From JBMNTQ01 sp050945815 (lineage in GTDB: Bacteria > Bacillota > Clostridia > Christensenellales > JBMNTQ01), in assembly GCA_050945815.1 (NCBI GenBank), contig JBMNTQ010000015.1, positions 1 to 20,684 of the forward strand: DNA of 20,684 nt. The letters run 5' to 3'. Positions 6,873 to 13,919 of this stretch are shown here, piece by piece. Both the position numbers and the translations under genes were made by a program. The notes under the pieces were generated by a model. The model made no database searches, was not told the origin of the DNA, and saw only the letters and a program-made list of their open reading frames with translations. The number at the start of each line of letters is the position of its first letter. The stretch's first letter is position 1.

Positions 6873-7040
6873 ATGTTTTTTTTGAAGGAGATGCATGATG
6901 GAGGCACGGGCGTGCCCGCAACGAGAGCTGCGCTGCGGGTGGTATTTCCTTTTTCTGCCGATGGGGGGAGAGGGATTTCCCCTTTTGAATGGTATGGAAA
7001 GCCAGAGAGAACGGTTAGGCCGTTCTCTTTTTTCAGCTAA
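6873..7040 (+). promoter_or_regulatory. Second attenuator (pyrR-pyrB) with overlapping leader ORFs, pyrL-like
   Basis: No PyrR-type motif is visible here. What is visible, in order: an ATG at 6873 beginning MFFLKEM, open for 55 codons to a TAA at 7038-7040 just past the terminator; a strong Shine-Dalgarno AAGGAG (6885-6890) placed 7 bases before another ATG at 6898, whose frame stays open through the terminator and joins pyrB in frame; a GC-rich hairpin CCCGCA (6915-6920) / TGCGGG (6934-6939); a U-rich tract at 6943-6956; then an intrinsic terminator. This is the order of elements in the E. coli pyrBI leader (leader peptide, pause hairpin, U-rich pause tract, terminator inside the leader ORF). 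Function is inferred. Confidence 0.5.
7006..7033 (+). terminator. Attenuator terminator upstream of pyrB
   Basis: Perfect stem AGAGAACGG (7006-7014) / CCGTTCTCT (7020-7028), 5-base loop TTAGG, running into a six-T tract (7028-7033). It ends 29 bases before the pyrB ATG, so it must be read through for pyrBCFKDE expression. Confidence 0.85.
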
Positions 7041-7062
7041 TTTTAGGAAGGGAAGGAAAGCA

Positions 7063-7989
7063 ATGGCGTGGACGCGCAAGGATTTATTGGGATTGCAGGA
7101 TATGACTGCTGAGGAGATTGGAGAGATTTTGCACAATGCTAAGATTTTGAAGCATGTGCTCACCCAGAACAACAAAAAGACGCCGCATTTGCAGGGCAAA
7201 TCTGTGGTGACGCTTTTTTATGAAAACAGCACCCGTACCAGAATGTCGTTTGAGCTGGCCAGTAAATATATGAGCGCAGCGTCTGCAAACATTGCGGCTG
7301 CTGCGTCTAGTGTGTCTAAGGGGGAGACCCTGATCGATACCGGCAGGACATTGGATATGATGGGAACGGACGTGATTATCATCCGCCACCCTATGGCCGG
7401 GGCGCCGCACCTGCTTGCCAGACATGTGCAAGCGTCGGTGATCAACGCCGGAGACGGCATGAACGAGCATCCTACTCAGGCGCTGTTGGATCTGTTTACT
7501 ATACAGGAGAAAAAGGGGAAAATCGACGGACTGAAGGTGGCGATTGTGGGAGACATTGCCCATAGCCGGGTGGTGCGTAGCAACATCTGGGGGCTGTTGG
7601 CTATGGGTGCTTCGGTGCGGCTGTTTGCGCCGTCTACCCTCATGCCTATGGAGATTGGGAAGACCGGGGCGCATGTGGCAGGCAGCCTTGAGGAGGCCGT
7701 GGCGGACGCCGACGCTGTGATGGCGCTGCGTATTCAGAAGGAACGGCAACAGAACGGGCTTTTCCCCACTGTTCGAGAATACGCGCGGTTTTTCGGAATC
7801 GGGCAGGAAACCATGCGCTTGGCGAAACCGGATGCCTTAATTATGCACCCGGGGCCGATAAACCGGGGGGTGGAGATGATGTCGGATGTGGCGGATGCGC
7901 CGCAGTCTGTGATCAATGAACAGGTGATGAACGGCGTGGCGGTTCGGATGGCGTTGTTGTTTTTGTATACGAGGAGGGGGCAGGTATGA
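7063..7989 (+). CDS. pyrB: Aspartate carbamoyltransferase, catalytic chain
   Basis: Condenses carbamoyl phosphate with L-aspartate, the committed step of pyrimidine synthesis. The 308 residues contain FYENSTRTRMSFE (carbamoyl-phosphate loop), HPTQALLDLF, GDIAHSRVVRSN, ALRIQKERQ and HPGPINRGVE. The length fits the Bacillus-type trimer; no pyrI regulatory-chain gene is present in the window. The ATG at 7063 has AAGGAAAGCA ahead of it and gives the usual N-terminus. The same frame is open back to ATGs at 6895/6898, which would add 55-56 residues resembling no ATCase extension I know; this is treated under the attenuator. The stop overlaps the pyrC start by 4 bases (ATGA). Confidence 0.97.
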   Translation: MAWTRKDLLGLQDMTAEEIGEILHNAKILKHVLTQNNKKTPHLQGKSVVTLFYENSTRTRMSFELASKYMSAASANIAAAASSVSKGETLIDTGRTLDMMGTDVIIIRHPMAGAPHLLARHVQASVINAGDGMNEHPTQALLDLFTIQEKKGKIDGLKVAIVGDIAHSRVVRSNIWGLLAMGASVRLFAPSTLMPMEIGKTGAHVAGSLEEAVADADAVMALRIQKERQQNGLFPTVREYARFFGIGQETMRLAKPDALIMHPGPINRGVEMMSDVADAPQSVINEQVMNGVAVRMALLFLYTRRGQV

Positions 7990-9272
7990 GGCTTTTGATT
8001 CGCGGCGGTCGGGTGGTGAACCCGAAGGGGCGAAGCGGACAGATGGATATTTTGGTGGAAAACGGCAGGATTGCCCAGATGGGCGAGGGGATTGACTGTG
8101 AGGGCGCGGCAACACTCGATGCGGCGGGCTTGCATTTGTTTCCGGGGCTGGTAGACCTGCATTGCCACTTGCGCGAGCCGGGCTATGAATATAAGGAGGA
8201 CATTGACAGCGGGACCCGAGCGGCGGCGAAGGGCGGCTTTACTGCGGTTTGCTGTATGGCCAACACCCGCCCGGTAACCGACAACGCGGAAGAAGTGCGC
8301 TATATTCTCCAGCGGGCAAGGGAAGCCGGCTATTGCAGGGTGTATCCGATCGGCGCTGTTTCCAAGGAGATGAAGGGGGAAGCTTTGGCCGAGATGGGGG
8401 ACATGCTTTCGGCGGGAGCGGTGGCTTTTTCTGATGACGGGCGGCCTATTTTGGATGGGAATCTGATGAGGCAGGCACTTTTGTATGCCAAGAGCTTTGG
8501 CGCTTTGATCATGGCCCATGAGGAGGACGTGAGCTTGGTGTATGGCGGCGTGATGAATGAAAGCTATCTGTCTACGAGATTAGGGCTTAGGCCGAATACC
8601 CGTGCGGCGGAGGAGACGATGATTGCCCGGGATTGTATCCTGGCACAAACCTATGATGTGCCGGTGCATATTTGTCATGTTTCTACCCGGGGCGGAGTGG
8701 AGATCATCCGCTTTTATAAGGAGCAGGGGGTACGGGTAACCTGTGAGACTGCGCCGCACTATATTGCGGGCTGTGAGGAGCTGGTGGAGGGCTATGACAC
8801 CCATGCCAAGGTTAACCCGCCGCTGCGTGCCCGAGAGGATCGAGAAGCGATACGCCAGGCGCTTGCCCAAGGGGTGATCGACTGTATTGCTACGGATCAT
8901 GCGCCGCATCATCAGGACGAAAAGCAGGTGGAATTTGACTTGGCGGCACCGGGGATATCTGGCTTTGAATCGGCTTTTGCCTTGAGCTACACGAATTTGG
9001 TAAAGAACGGATATATGGCGTTGTCGCAACTGATTCAGCGGATGTCTGCTATGCCGGCGGATATTGTAGGGATTCCCGGCGGCGTTTTACAGCCGGGGGC
9101 GGTTGCGGACATTGCGGCGGCGGACCTAGAGACCCCCTTTGTGCTGTCGCCCAAGGATTGGGTTTCGAAAGGGAAAAACAACCCATTTTTTGGGCAGGAG
9201 GTTTATGGGAGAGTGATGTGGACGTTGCTTGAGGGCAAAGCTTCGTACCGGAACGGGGAGGCGCAGATATGA
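7986..9272 (+). CDS. pyrC: Dihydroorotase
   Basis: Zinc amidohydrolase cyclising carbamoyl-aspartate to dihydroorotate. The 428-residue length is that of the Gram-positive (type I) enzymes. Metal and active-site motifs in order: DLHCHLREPG with His59 and His61, MANTRPVTDN at 91-100, FSDDGRPI around 145, IMAHEED, HICHVSTRGG, and IATDHAPHHQDEK with the catalytic aspartate. The final GVLQPGAVADI is typical of the C-terminal beta-sandwich of amidohydrolases. It starts in an ATGA overlap with pyrB behind a purine-rich GAGGAGGGGGCAGG stretch, and ends in an ATGA overlap with pyrF, so it is translationally coupled on both sides. Confidence 0.97.
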   Translation: MRLLIRGGRVVNPKGRSGQMDILVENGRIAQMGEGIDCEGAATLDAAGLHLFPGLVDLHCHLREPGYEYKEDIDSGTRAAAKGGFTAVCCMANTRPVTDNAEEVRYILQRAREAGYCRVYPIGAVSKEMKGEALAEMGDMLSAGAVAFSDDGRPILDGNLMRQALLYAKSFGALIMAHEEDVSLVYGGVMNESYLSTRLGLRPNTRAAEETMIARDCILAQTYDVPVHICHVSTRGGVEIIRFYKEQGVRVTCETAPHYIAGCEELVEGYDTHAKVNPPLRAREDREAIRQALAQGVIDCIATDHAPHHQDEKQVEFDLAAPGISGFESAFALSYTNLVKNGYMALSQLIQRMSAMPADIVGIPGGVLQPGAVADIAAADLETPFVLSPKDWVSKGKNNPFFGQEVYGRVMWTLLEGKASYRNGEAQI

Positions 9273-10168
9273 TAGTGGATCGGCTGATGGATAGGATTAA
9301 GAGCAAGGGTAATCCGACTGTTTTGGGGCTGGATACGCGAATCGAATATTTGCCGGATAGTATGCAGCCCAAAGAAGGCGGATTTGCGGCGGCGGCTTGG
9401 GCTATTTTGCAGTATAATAGGGGCCTGGTGGACGCCCTTTGCGACATTGTGCCGGCTGTAAAGCTGCAGGCTGCTTATTATGAGATGTATTCTGTGCCGG
9501 GGATGCAGGCGCTTTATGAGACAGCCCGTTATGCAGCCGACAAGGGGTTGGTGGTTGTCGGCGATGGGAAGCGCAACGACATTGGGGCGACTGCAAGCAG
9601 CTATGCGGCTGCCTACTTAGGAGAAACATCGCTGATCGGCAAGGCTGATCGGGCGTTTCCTATGGATTTTTTGACGGTGAACCCTTATTTGGGCAGCGAT
9701 GGCGTGCTTCCTTTTGTGGAGCAGTGTGTGCAATGGGATAAGGGGATTTTTGTGCTGGTTAAGACCTCGAACCCTTCTTCTGGTGAATTGCAGGACTTGA
9801 TTTGCGGCGGGCGGCCTATTTATGAAATCATGGGAGGCTATGTTAAGGAGTGGGGCAGCGGCTTGCTGGGAGACTATGGCTATAGTGCCGTTGGCGCTGT
9901 GGTGGGTGCGACCTATCCGGAGCAGGGCCAGCGTTTGCGTGAACAGATGGACGGCGTTTTTTTCCTGGTGCCGGGCTATGGCGCCCAGGGGGCGACGGGC
10001 AAGGATTTGGCCGGGCTGTTTGATGAAAACGGGGAAGGGGCCATTGTTAATGCTTCCCGTTCGCTTTTGTGCGCTCATCAAAAGGAGAGATATGCCGGGC
10101 TTGATTATAGCAGTGCTGCCCGGAAGGAAGCGGAGCGGATGCGGGAGGATATTTGCTCGCATCTTTGA
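9269..10168 (+). CDS. pyrF: Orotidine 5'-phosphate decarboxylase (long, subfamily 2 type)
   Basis: Decarboxylates OMP to UMP, the last step of the pathway. The active-site pattern D-x-K-x-x-D appears as GDGKRNDIGATASSY, with Asp99, Lys101 and Asp104. The 299 residues and the segments VKLQAAYYEMYSVPGMQAL, TVNPYLGSDGVLPF, VKTSNPSSGELQDL, VGATYPEQGQ and VPGYGAQGAT identify the longer subfamily rather than the roughly 235-residue Bacillus type. GGGGAGG precedes the ATG, which overlaps the pyrC stop as ATGA. The gap to pyrK is 26 bases. Confidence 0.95.
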   Translation: MIVDRLMDRIKSKGNPTVLGLDTRIEYLPDSMQPKEGGFAAAAWAILQYNRGLVDALCDIVPAVKLQAAYYEMYSVPGMQALYETARYAADKGLVVVGDGKRNDIGATASSYAAAYLGETSLIGKADRAFPMDFLTVNPYLGSDGVLPFVEQCVQWDKGIFVLVKTSNPSSGELQDLICGGRPIYEIMGGYVKEWGSGLLGDYGYSAVGAVVGATYPEQGQRLREQMDGVFFLVPGYGAQGATGKDLAGLFDENGEGAIVNASRSLLCAHQKERYAGLDYSSAARKEAERMREDICSHL

Positions 10169-10194
10169 GCGGGCAGAAAGGGGCGCAGGGGAAA

Positions 10195-10953
10195 ATGAGT
10201 GTGGGAAAAATACTTAAAAATGTCGAAATTGCCCGGGAAATTTACTTTATGCGGCTGGAGCGCGCAGAGACGCTGCCTTGCTGGCCGGGGCAGTTTATAC
10301 ACATTCAAATACCTGGCCGGCGGGAGATGTTGCTTCGGCGGCCGATCAGCGTGAATAATGCGGGTGATCGGTGGTTGGAGCTGGTGTATCAGGTGGCCGG
10401 CGAAGGAACCAGAGAGCTGTCGCAGTTGCCTGCGGGGACTGGGCTGGATTATGTGGGCCCGGTTGGCCGCGGGTTTTCTTTGCCGGATGGGGCGAAGGAT
10501 GTTTGGCTGGTGGGCGGCGGCGCAGGCATTGCACCGCTGAAGTTTGCTGCTGCGTATTTTAAGGGTGTGGAGTTTACCGCGTTTTTGGGCTATAAAAGCG
10601 TTGAATGTGCCTATCAAACCCGGGACTTTGAGAAGCTTTGCAGCGAGGTTTTGCCTGCTTGCGAGGACGGGGCGCTGGGCTATTGCGGCTATATTGCGGA
10701 CGTCGTTGAACAGGAGCTTAGGACGAGAAGGCCGGATTTTATATTGGCATGCGGGCCTACGCCTATGTTGGCGGCACTACAGCGCATAGCCCATGGGGTG
10801 CGGGGCCAGATTTCGCTGGAGCAGCGTATGGGCTGCGGCGTGGGGGCATGCAGGGCGTGTGCTTGCAAGACGGCTGCGGAGGGCGCGGCTGTCTATGCGC
10901 GGGTGTGTGTGGATGGGCCGGTGTTGGATTTGGCGGAGGTGGTTTTCGAATGA
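10195..10953 (+). CDS. pyrK: Dihydroorotate dehydrogenase electron-transfer subunit PyrK
   Basis: FAD and [2Fe-2S] subunit that passes electrons from the PyrD flavin to NAD+. The 252 residues show an FAD-binding motif RRPISV at 48-53, the nucleotide-binding glycine loop GGGAGIAPL at 107-115, CGPTPMLAAL at 186-195, and the cluster ligands Cys214, Cys219, Cys222 and Cys238 in CGVGACRAC and RVC, spaced as in Lactococcus PyrK. The ATG at 10195 gives the standard start; an upstream in-frame start at 10153 lies inside pyrF and is unlikely. The stop overlaps pyrD as ATGA, matching the stoichiometric PyrK-PyrD complex. Confidence 0.95.
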   Translation: MSVGKILKNVEIAREIYFMRLERAETLPCWPGQFIHIQIPGRREMLLRRPISVNNAGDRWLELVYQVAGEGTRELSQLPAGTGLDYVGPVGRGFSLPDGAKDVWLVGGGAGIAPLKFAAAYFKGVEFTAFLGYKSVECAYQTRDFEKLCSEVLPACEDGALGYCGYIADVVEQELRTRRPDFILACGPTPMLAALQRIAHGVRGQISLEQRMGCGVGACRACACKTAAEGAAVYARVCVDGPVLDLAEVVFE

Positions 10954-11855
10954 AGATGGGCGTTTCAGTTTGCGGCGTGGAGTTCAAAAACCCAGTGATT
11001 GCCGCTTCCGGCACCTTTGGCTTTGGAGAGGAATACCGCAGTTATTTTGATGTGGGGCAGTTGGGGGGCGTGGCGCTGAAGGCTGTCAGCCTGGCTCCAA
11101 AGGCCGGCAACCCGCCGCCCAGGATTGCGGAAACCAGCAGCGGCATACTCAATAGCATCGGCTTGCAAAACCCGGGGCTGGAGGTGTTTTTGAGGGATGT
11201 GCTGCCCGGCGTGCGTGCCCTTGGGACCAGCATTATTGCCAATGTGGCGGGGGGGACGGCGGAGGAATATTGCGCCGTTGTGGAGGCTTTGTCTGCTGCG
11301 GACGGCATCGATATGATTGAACTGAATGTTTCCTGCCCCAATGTTAAGGAGGGCTGCCTAGCTTTTGGCAGCAGCCCGGACGGTGTTTTGTCGATTACTC
11401 GGCAGGTACGCCCGTTTTGCAAAAAACCGTTGATGGTAAAACTTTCGCCCAACACATCGGATATTGCTGCGACGGCCCAGGCGGCTCAGGCTGGGGGCGC
11501 GGACGCTGTGTCCTTGATCAACACACTGACCGGCATGGCGGTGGATGTGCATCGCCGGCGGCCGATACTGGCCAATCGGACCGGGGGATTATCTGGCCCG
11601 GCGGTGTTGCCGGTTGCCCTGCATATGGTGCATACGGTATATCGTGCGGTGTCTATCCCGATTATCGGTATGGGCGGTATTATGAGCGGTGAGGATGCGG
11701 TAGCGTTTATGTTGTGCGGCGCTCGGTGTGTGATGGTGGGAACGGCGGGGATTGGGGATCCTTTGGCTTGGCTGCGGATACGGGATGAGATTGGCGCATA
11801 CATGCGTTTGCATGGGCTGGAGGATGTGAACGAATTGGTGGGCGGACTGGAATAA
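10950..11855 (+). CDS. pyrD: Dihydroorotate dehydrogenase, class 1B catalytic subunit
   Basis: FMN enzyme oxidising dihydroorotate to orotate. The 301 residues include NPVIAASGTFGFGEEY at 14-29, KAVSLAPKAGNPPPRI at 44-59, NSIGLQNPG at 68-76, ELNVSCPNVKEG at 124-135 and GMGGIMSGEDAVAFMLCGA near the end. The catalytic base is Cys129, as in class 1 enzymes, and the PyrK partner gene immediately upstream makes it class 1B, NAD-dependent, which suits an anaerobe. The start is fixed by the ATGA overlap with pyrK and GGAGG at 10934-10938. Confidence 0.96.
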   Translation: MKMGVSVCGVEFKNPVIAASGTFGFGEEYRSYFDVGQLGGVALKAVSLAPKAGNPPPRIAETSSGILNSIGLQNPGLEVFLRDVLPGVRALGTSIIANVAGGTAEEYCAVVEALSAADGIDMIELNVSCPNVKEGCLAFGSSPDGVLSITRQVRPFCKKPLMVKLSPNTSDIAATAQAAQAGGADAVSLINTLTGMAVDVHRRRPILANRTGGLSGPAVLPVALHMVHTVYRAVSIPIIGMGGIMSGEDAVAFMLCGARCVMVGTAGIGDPLAWLRIRDEIGAYMRLHGLEDVNELVGGLE

Positions 11856-11876
11856 GCGCGACAGGAGAGGATGAGG

Positions 11877-12461
11877 ATGATGATAGCAAAAGAGAGAGTT
11901 CTGGAGATATTTAGGGAGATTGGGGTTTTGCGGGAGGGGCACTTTCTTTTAACCTCGGGGCGGCACAGCGATCGGTATATGCAGTGTGCGAAGCTGTTTG
12001 AATACCCGAAGTACAGCGAGTTGTTGTGCGGAGAGTTGGCGCGGCGTTTTGCAGATTGCGGCGTGGATATAGTGGTAGGGCCGGCGGTTGGGGGGATTAT
12101 TATGTCCTATGAGGTCTCCAGGGCGCTGGGCGTACGCAATATTTTTGCCGAACGGCAGGATGGGAAGATGGCCATGCGGCGGGGATTTACTGTGGAGCCG
12201 AACAGTCGGGTGTTGGTGGTTGAGGACGTGATTACCACCGGCGGGTCGGTAAAAGAGGTGATTGAGTTGGTGCGGGGTATGGGGGCTGAGAGTGTGGGCG
12301 TTGGGGTGATTGTGGACCGAAGCGATGGGAAGGCGGAGCTTGGCTATCGTACGGAGGCAATTCTTTCTGTGAATGTGGAATCCTATGAGGCGGCGGATTG
12401 TCCGCTGTGCAGCCGCGGGATTGACCTCGTCCAGCCGGGTAGCAGGGGTATGAAAAGATAG
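11877..12461 (+). CDS. pyrE: Orotate phosphoribosyltransferase
   Basis: Transfers phosphoribose from PRPP to orotate to give OMP, the substrate of PyrF. The 194 residues contain HFLLTSGRHSDRYMQCAKLF, VVGPAVGGIIMSYEVSRALG, the ERQDGKMAMRRGF substrate region, and the PRPP motif VLVVEDVITTGGSVKEVIE. The Cys pair in CPLCSRGIDLVQPGSR near the C-terminus is common in this subgroup. Three close ATGs (11871, 11877, 11880) are possible. AGGAG (11863-11867) is 9 bases from 11877, the best spacing. This is the last gene of the operon. Confidence 0.96.
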   Translation: MMIAKERVLEIFREIGVLREGHFLLTSGRHSDRYMQCAKLFEYPKYSELLCGELARRFADCGVDIVVGPAVGGIIMSYEVSRALGVRNIFAERQDGKMAMRRGFTVEPNSRVLVVEDVITTGGSVKEVIELVRGMGAESVGVGVIVDRSDGKAELGYRTEAILSVNVESYEAADCPLCSRGIDLVQPGSRGMKR

Positions 12462-12487
12462 CGGAGGGTTCTTGGTATATAAACGAA

Positions 12488-12525
12488 AGCCCTCTTGCCG
12501 AAACGGAGCGGTTGGGCAGGGGGCT
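12488..12525 (+). other. Hairpin after the pyr operon, weak terminator candidate
   Basis: AGCCCTCT (12488-12495) pairs with AGGGGGCT (12518-12525, one G-U) around a 22-base loop. The CCCTC element can alternatively pair with GAGGG at 12464-12468. No T-tract follows, so this is not a standard terminator. No other terminator is visible before the tRNA promoter. Confidence 0.35.
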
Positions 12526-12608
12526 TGTGCAGGATTGCGGCAGGGGAGGCTGGGCGTGGACATCGGGAAGGGGCAAGAGGTGGCGTAAGGGATTTGGGAG
12601 GAGAAGAG

Positions 12609-12740
12609 ATGGCCGGCTGGGGCTATGGAAGGACCGGCGGAGTTTCAGCTTCAAACTCTGTTGGCGGTTGGTTGGGCAAGAGCTATGTTGCACGGAGGGC
12701 AGGAGCCCTGTGGAGGCTGGTTGCACATTTGCTAGAATAG
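12609..12740 (+). CDS. Possible 43-residue small protein
   Basis: GGGAGGAG (12596-12603) lies at ideal distance (7 bases after GGAGG) from an ATG opening a 43-codon frame, MAGWGYGRTGGVSASNSVGG and on to a somewhat hydrophobic, basic end (ALWRLVAHLLE). I recognise no family. The 12462-12812 stretch otherwise contains no credible gene and is G-rich on this strand, which makes purine-rich Shine-Dalgarno look-alikes more likely by chance. Confidence 0.3.
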   Translation: MAGWGYGRTGGVSASNSVGGWLGKSYVARRAGALWRLVAHLLE

Positions 12741-12812
12741 GATGTGTATGGGGGATTTAGCAAGCAAGTTTGCTATGATTCGCAAGGGATAGTATGAAAA
12801 GGAAAAAAGGAC

Positions 12813-12841
12813 TTGACGAATGGAGAGATATTTCATATAAT
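12813..12841 (+). promoter_or_regulatory. Sigma-A promoter of the initiator tRNA
   Basis: TTGACG (12813-12818), exactly 17 bases, TATAAT (12836-12841), 27 bases before the mature tRNA 5' end. One mismatch from full consensus. Confidence 0.9.
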
Positions 12842-12868
12842 GTATTAGTGCCCATTGAGGCAGAACAT

Positions 12869-12945
<77 letters not shown>

Positions 12946-12960
12946 GCGGCGAGTCGCCGC
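12946..12960 (+). other. Perfect hairpin abutting the tRNA 3' end
   Basis: GCGGCG / CGCCGC with a 3-base loop, beginning directly after the CCA. It may shape 3' processing or merely lead into the terminator. Confidence 0.4.
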
Positions 12961-12964
12961 TCAC

Positions 12965-13005
12965 AATATCGCGCACTGTCTTTTGATGGTGTGCGATATT
13001 TTTTT
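12965..13005 (+). terminator. Intrinsic terminator of the tRNA gene
   Basis: 12-bp stem AATATCGCGCAC (12965-12976) / GTGTGCGATATT (12989-13000, one G-U) and a run of seven T's (12999-13005). Confidence 0.9.
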
Positions 13006-13051
13006 ACTCGCAGCGAATGGCTGTATATTTTTTGGTAGCATTAGGCATCTG

Positions 13052-13088
13052 ATACCGTTATTTGATATAATCAAATAACGGTATTTTT
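13052..13088 (+). repeat. Perfect 14-bp inverted repeat, terminator-like
   Basis: ATACCGTTATTTGA (13052-13065), 5-base loop, exact reverse complement (13071-13084), then T's to 13088. The stem is AT-rich. It could be a terminator left by a lost gene, an operator, or the end of a small element. It precedes a membrane-protein gene by 22 bases. Confidence 0.6.
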
Positions 13089-13109
13089 CGCATGAGGGAG
13101 GCACAGTAT

Positions 13110-13411
13110 ATGTTTGGATTATTAAATCTGGAAGTTTTGTGTTAGGCTTGATTGCTTGGATTCTGCCCATCATCAGTTTGATGCGGGCAGAAAAGCTGTC
13201 TGATCGCGGAGGCGTATTCTATATATTTTTCAGCTTCAGCGCCTGCTCCATCGCCTTGTTGCTGCAACAGTACTACAATGACTATCTGGTGCAAATTGGG
13301 GATTGGTCGGCCTTGATGGATACGACGGGGGCGGTGTCTATTGTTTCGATGATCCTGCTAGTCGTGACCATTGTGCTGAATGCTGCGTCCTTATTGAGAC
13401 GGAGGAATTAA
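13110..13411 (+). pseudogene. Small (about 100-residue) membrane protein gene with an apparent one-base frameshift
   Basis: GGGAGG lies 8 bases before the ATG at 13110, which reads MFGLLNLEVLC and stops at 13143-13145. Adding one G at about 13130-13131 restores MFGLLNLGSFVLGLIAWILP, joining smoothly to the open frame that runs to 13411. The restored protein has three hydrophobic segments: about residues 7-25, an aromatic/small-residue stretch around FSFSACSIALLLQQYY, and the end IVSMILLVVTIVLNAASLL. This matches a clostridial small membrane-protein family I recall but cannot name. As given, only a GTG at 13139 could start the main frame, without a proper Shine-Dalgarno. Either a genuine recent mutation or a sequence error. 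Confidence 0.65.
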
Positions 13412-13751
13412 TCCCTAACTGTACCTTTTTCCCCTCTTTGAAATGAAACACAAGCCTCCCATCTGCATAGACCGTTATAGAGTCAATCGTCGCATTCCAG
13501 AGTTTTTTGTTAAAGTTTATCGAAAATCCATCGTACTTATGTAACTTAAAGAGCATACCGCCAATGGCAAGAGCACGGTTTTCACGCTGCTGACGCTTTG
13601 TCTCCAACTCTGACAGTCTTTCGTTTGTTTCCTGGTAGCGTCTGCATAGCTCTTGATAGTTTACGCCGTATTCTTCCTCGGCTAAAGTATGAACAACGTT
13701 GCCTTCTATGTAAACCCGGATCATCACGATTACTTTGCTATGACAGAACAA
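13338..13751 (-). pseudogene. Remnant of a large serine recombinase (C-terminal fragment)
   Basis: Residues about 19-112 of this frame resemble the C-terminal end of transposon-type large serine recombinases: a coiled stretch YQELCRRYQETNERLSELE, then RALAIGGMLFKL, FNKKLWNATIDSITVY and DGRLVFHFKEG. In complete proteins this follows a catalytic resolvase domain, a recombinase domain and a zinc ribbon, several hundred residues in all; none of these is present. The first 18 residues do not look like recombinase, so the break lies near 13700. The tail after FKEGKK overlaps the membrane-protein gene on the other strand and is probably not native. It marks an old mobile-element insertion next to the tRNA. 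Confidence 0.65.
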
Positions 13752-13800
13752 CCCTTGAAGAAAGCTGGAATGCCAGTGACTTCAAGGGTTGTTTGGTTTT
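13749..13800 (+). terminator. Orphan intrinsic terminator-like hairpin
   Basis: 12-bp perfect stem CAACCCTTGAAG (13749-13760) / CTTCAAGGGTTG (13780-13791) enclosing a nested CTGG/CCAG hairpin (13765-13768 with 13773-13776), then TTTGGTTTTT. No plus-strand gene ends before it, so it probably belonged to a gene lost with the mobile element. Confidence 0.6.
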
Positions 13801-13880
13801 TGAGATGTGCGGGGCGACCTCGGCGATGGCGCTTTTCAAAACCAGGAAAAGTAGAGTCTGTTGGTGTTTTGTGGGAGAGA

Positions 13881-13909
13881 AAAAGCCATTCCCTTACGGA
13901 ATGGCTTTT
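13881..13909 (-). terminator. Terminator of the cold-shock gene
   Basis: Perfect 12-bp stem AAAAGCCATTCC (13881-13892) / GGAATGGCTTTT (13898-13909) with a 5-base loop, 11 bases beyond the stop codon. On the minus strand it ends in a T-run continued by the flanking A at 13880. Confidence 0.85.
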
Positions 13910-13919
13910 GTCGCTTGGT

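Noticed and set aside
6885..6910. Second PyrR-binding site around GAGGC at 6901-6905
   Set aside because: Aligned on GAGGY, the UCC and conserved G positions of ARUCCNGNGAGGYU are wrong, and the flanks do not form the stem.
6900..6995. T-box riboswitch before pyrB (GGGTGGTATTTCC resembles the T-box core)
   Set aside because: The tRNA-pairing bulge should read UGGNACC; here it is UGGUAUU, and no stem I or specifier loop fits in the short gap.
10749..10949. Longer PyrD with an N-terminal extension inside pyrK
   Set aside because: The frame is open by chance; the ATG at 10950 overlaps the pyrK stop as ATGA, follows GGAGG and gives the standard class 1B start.
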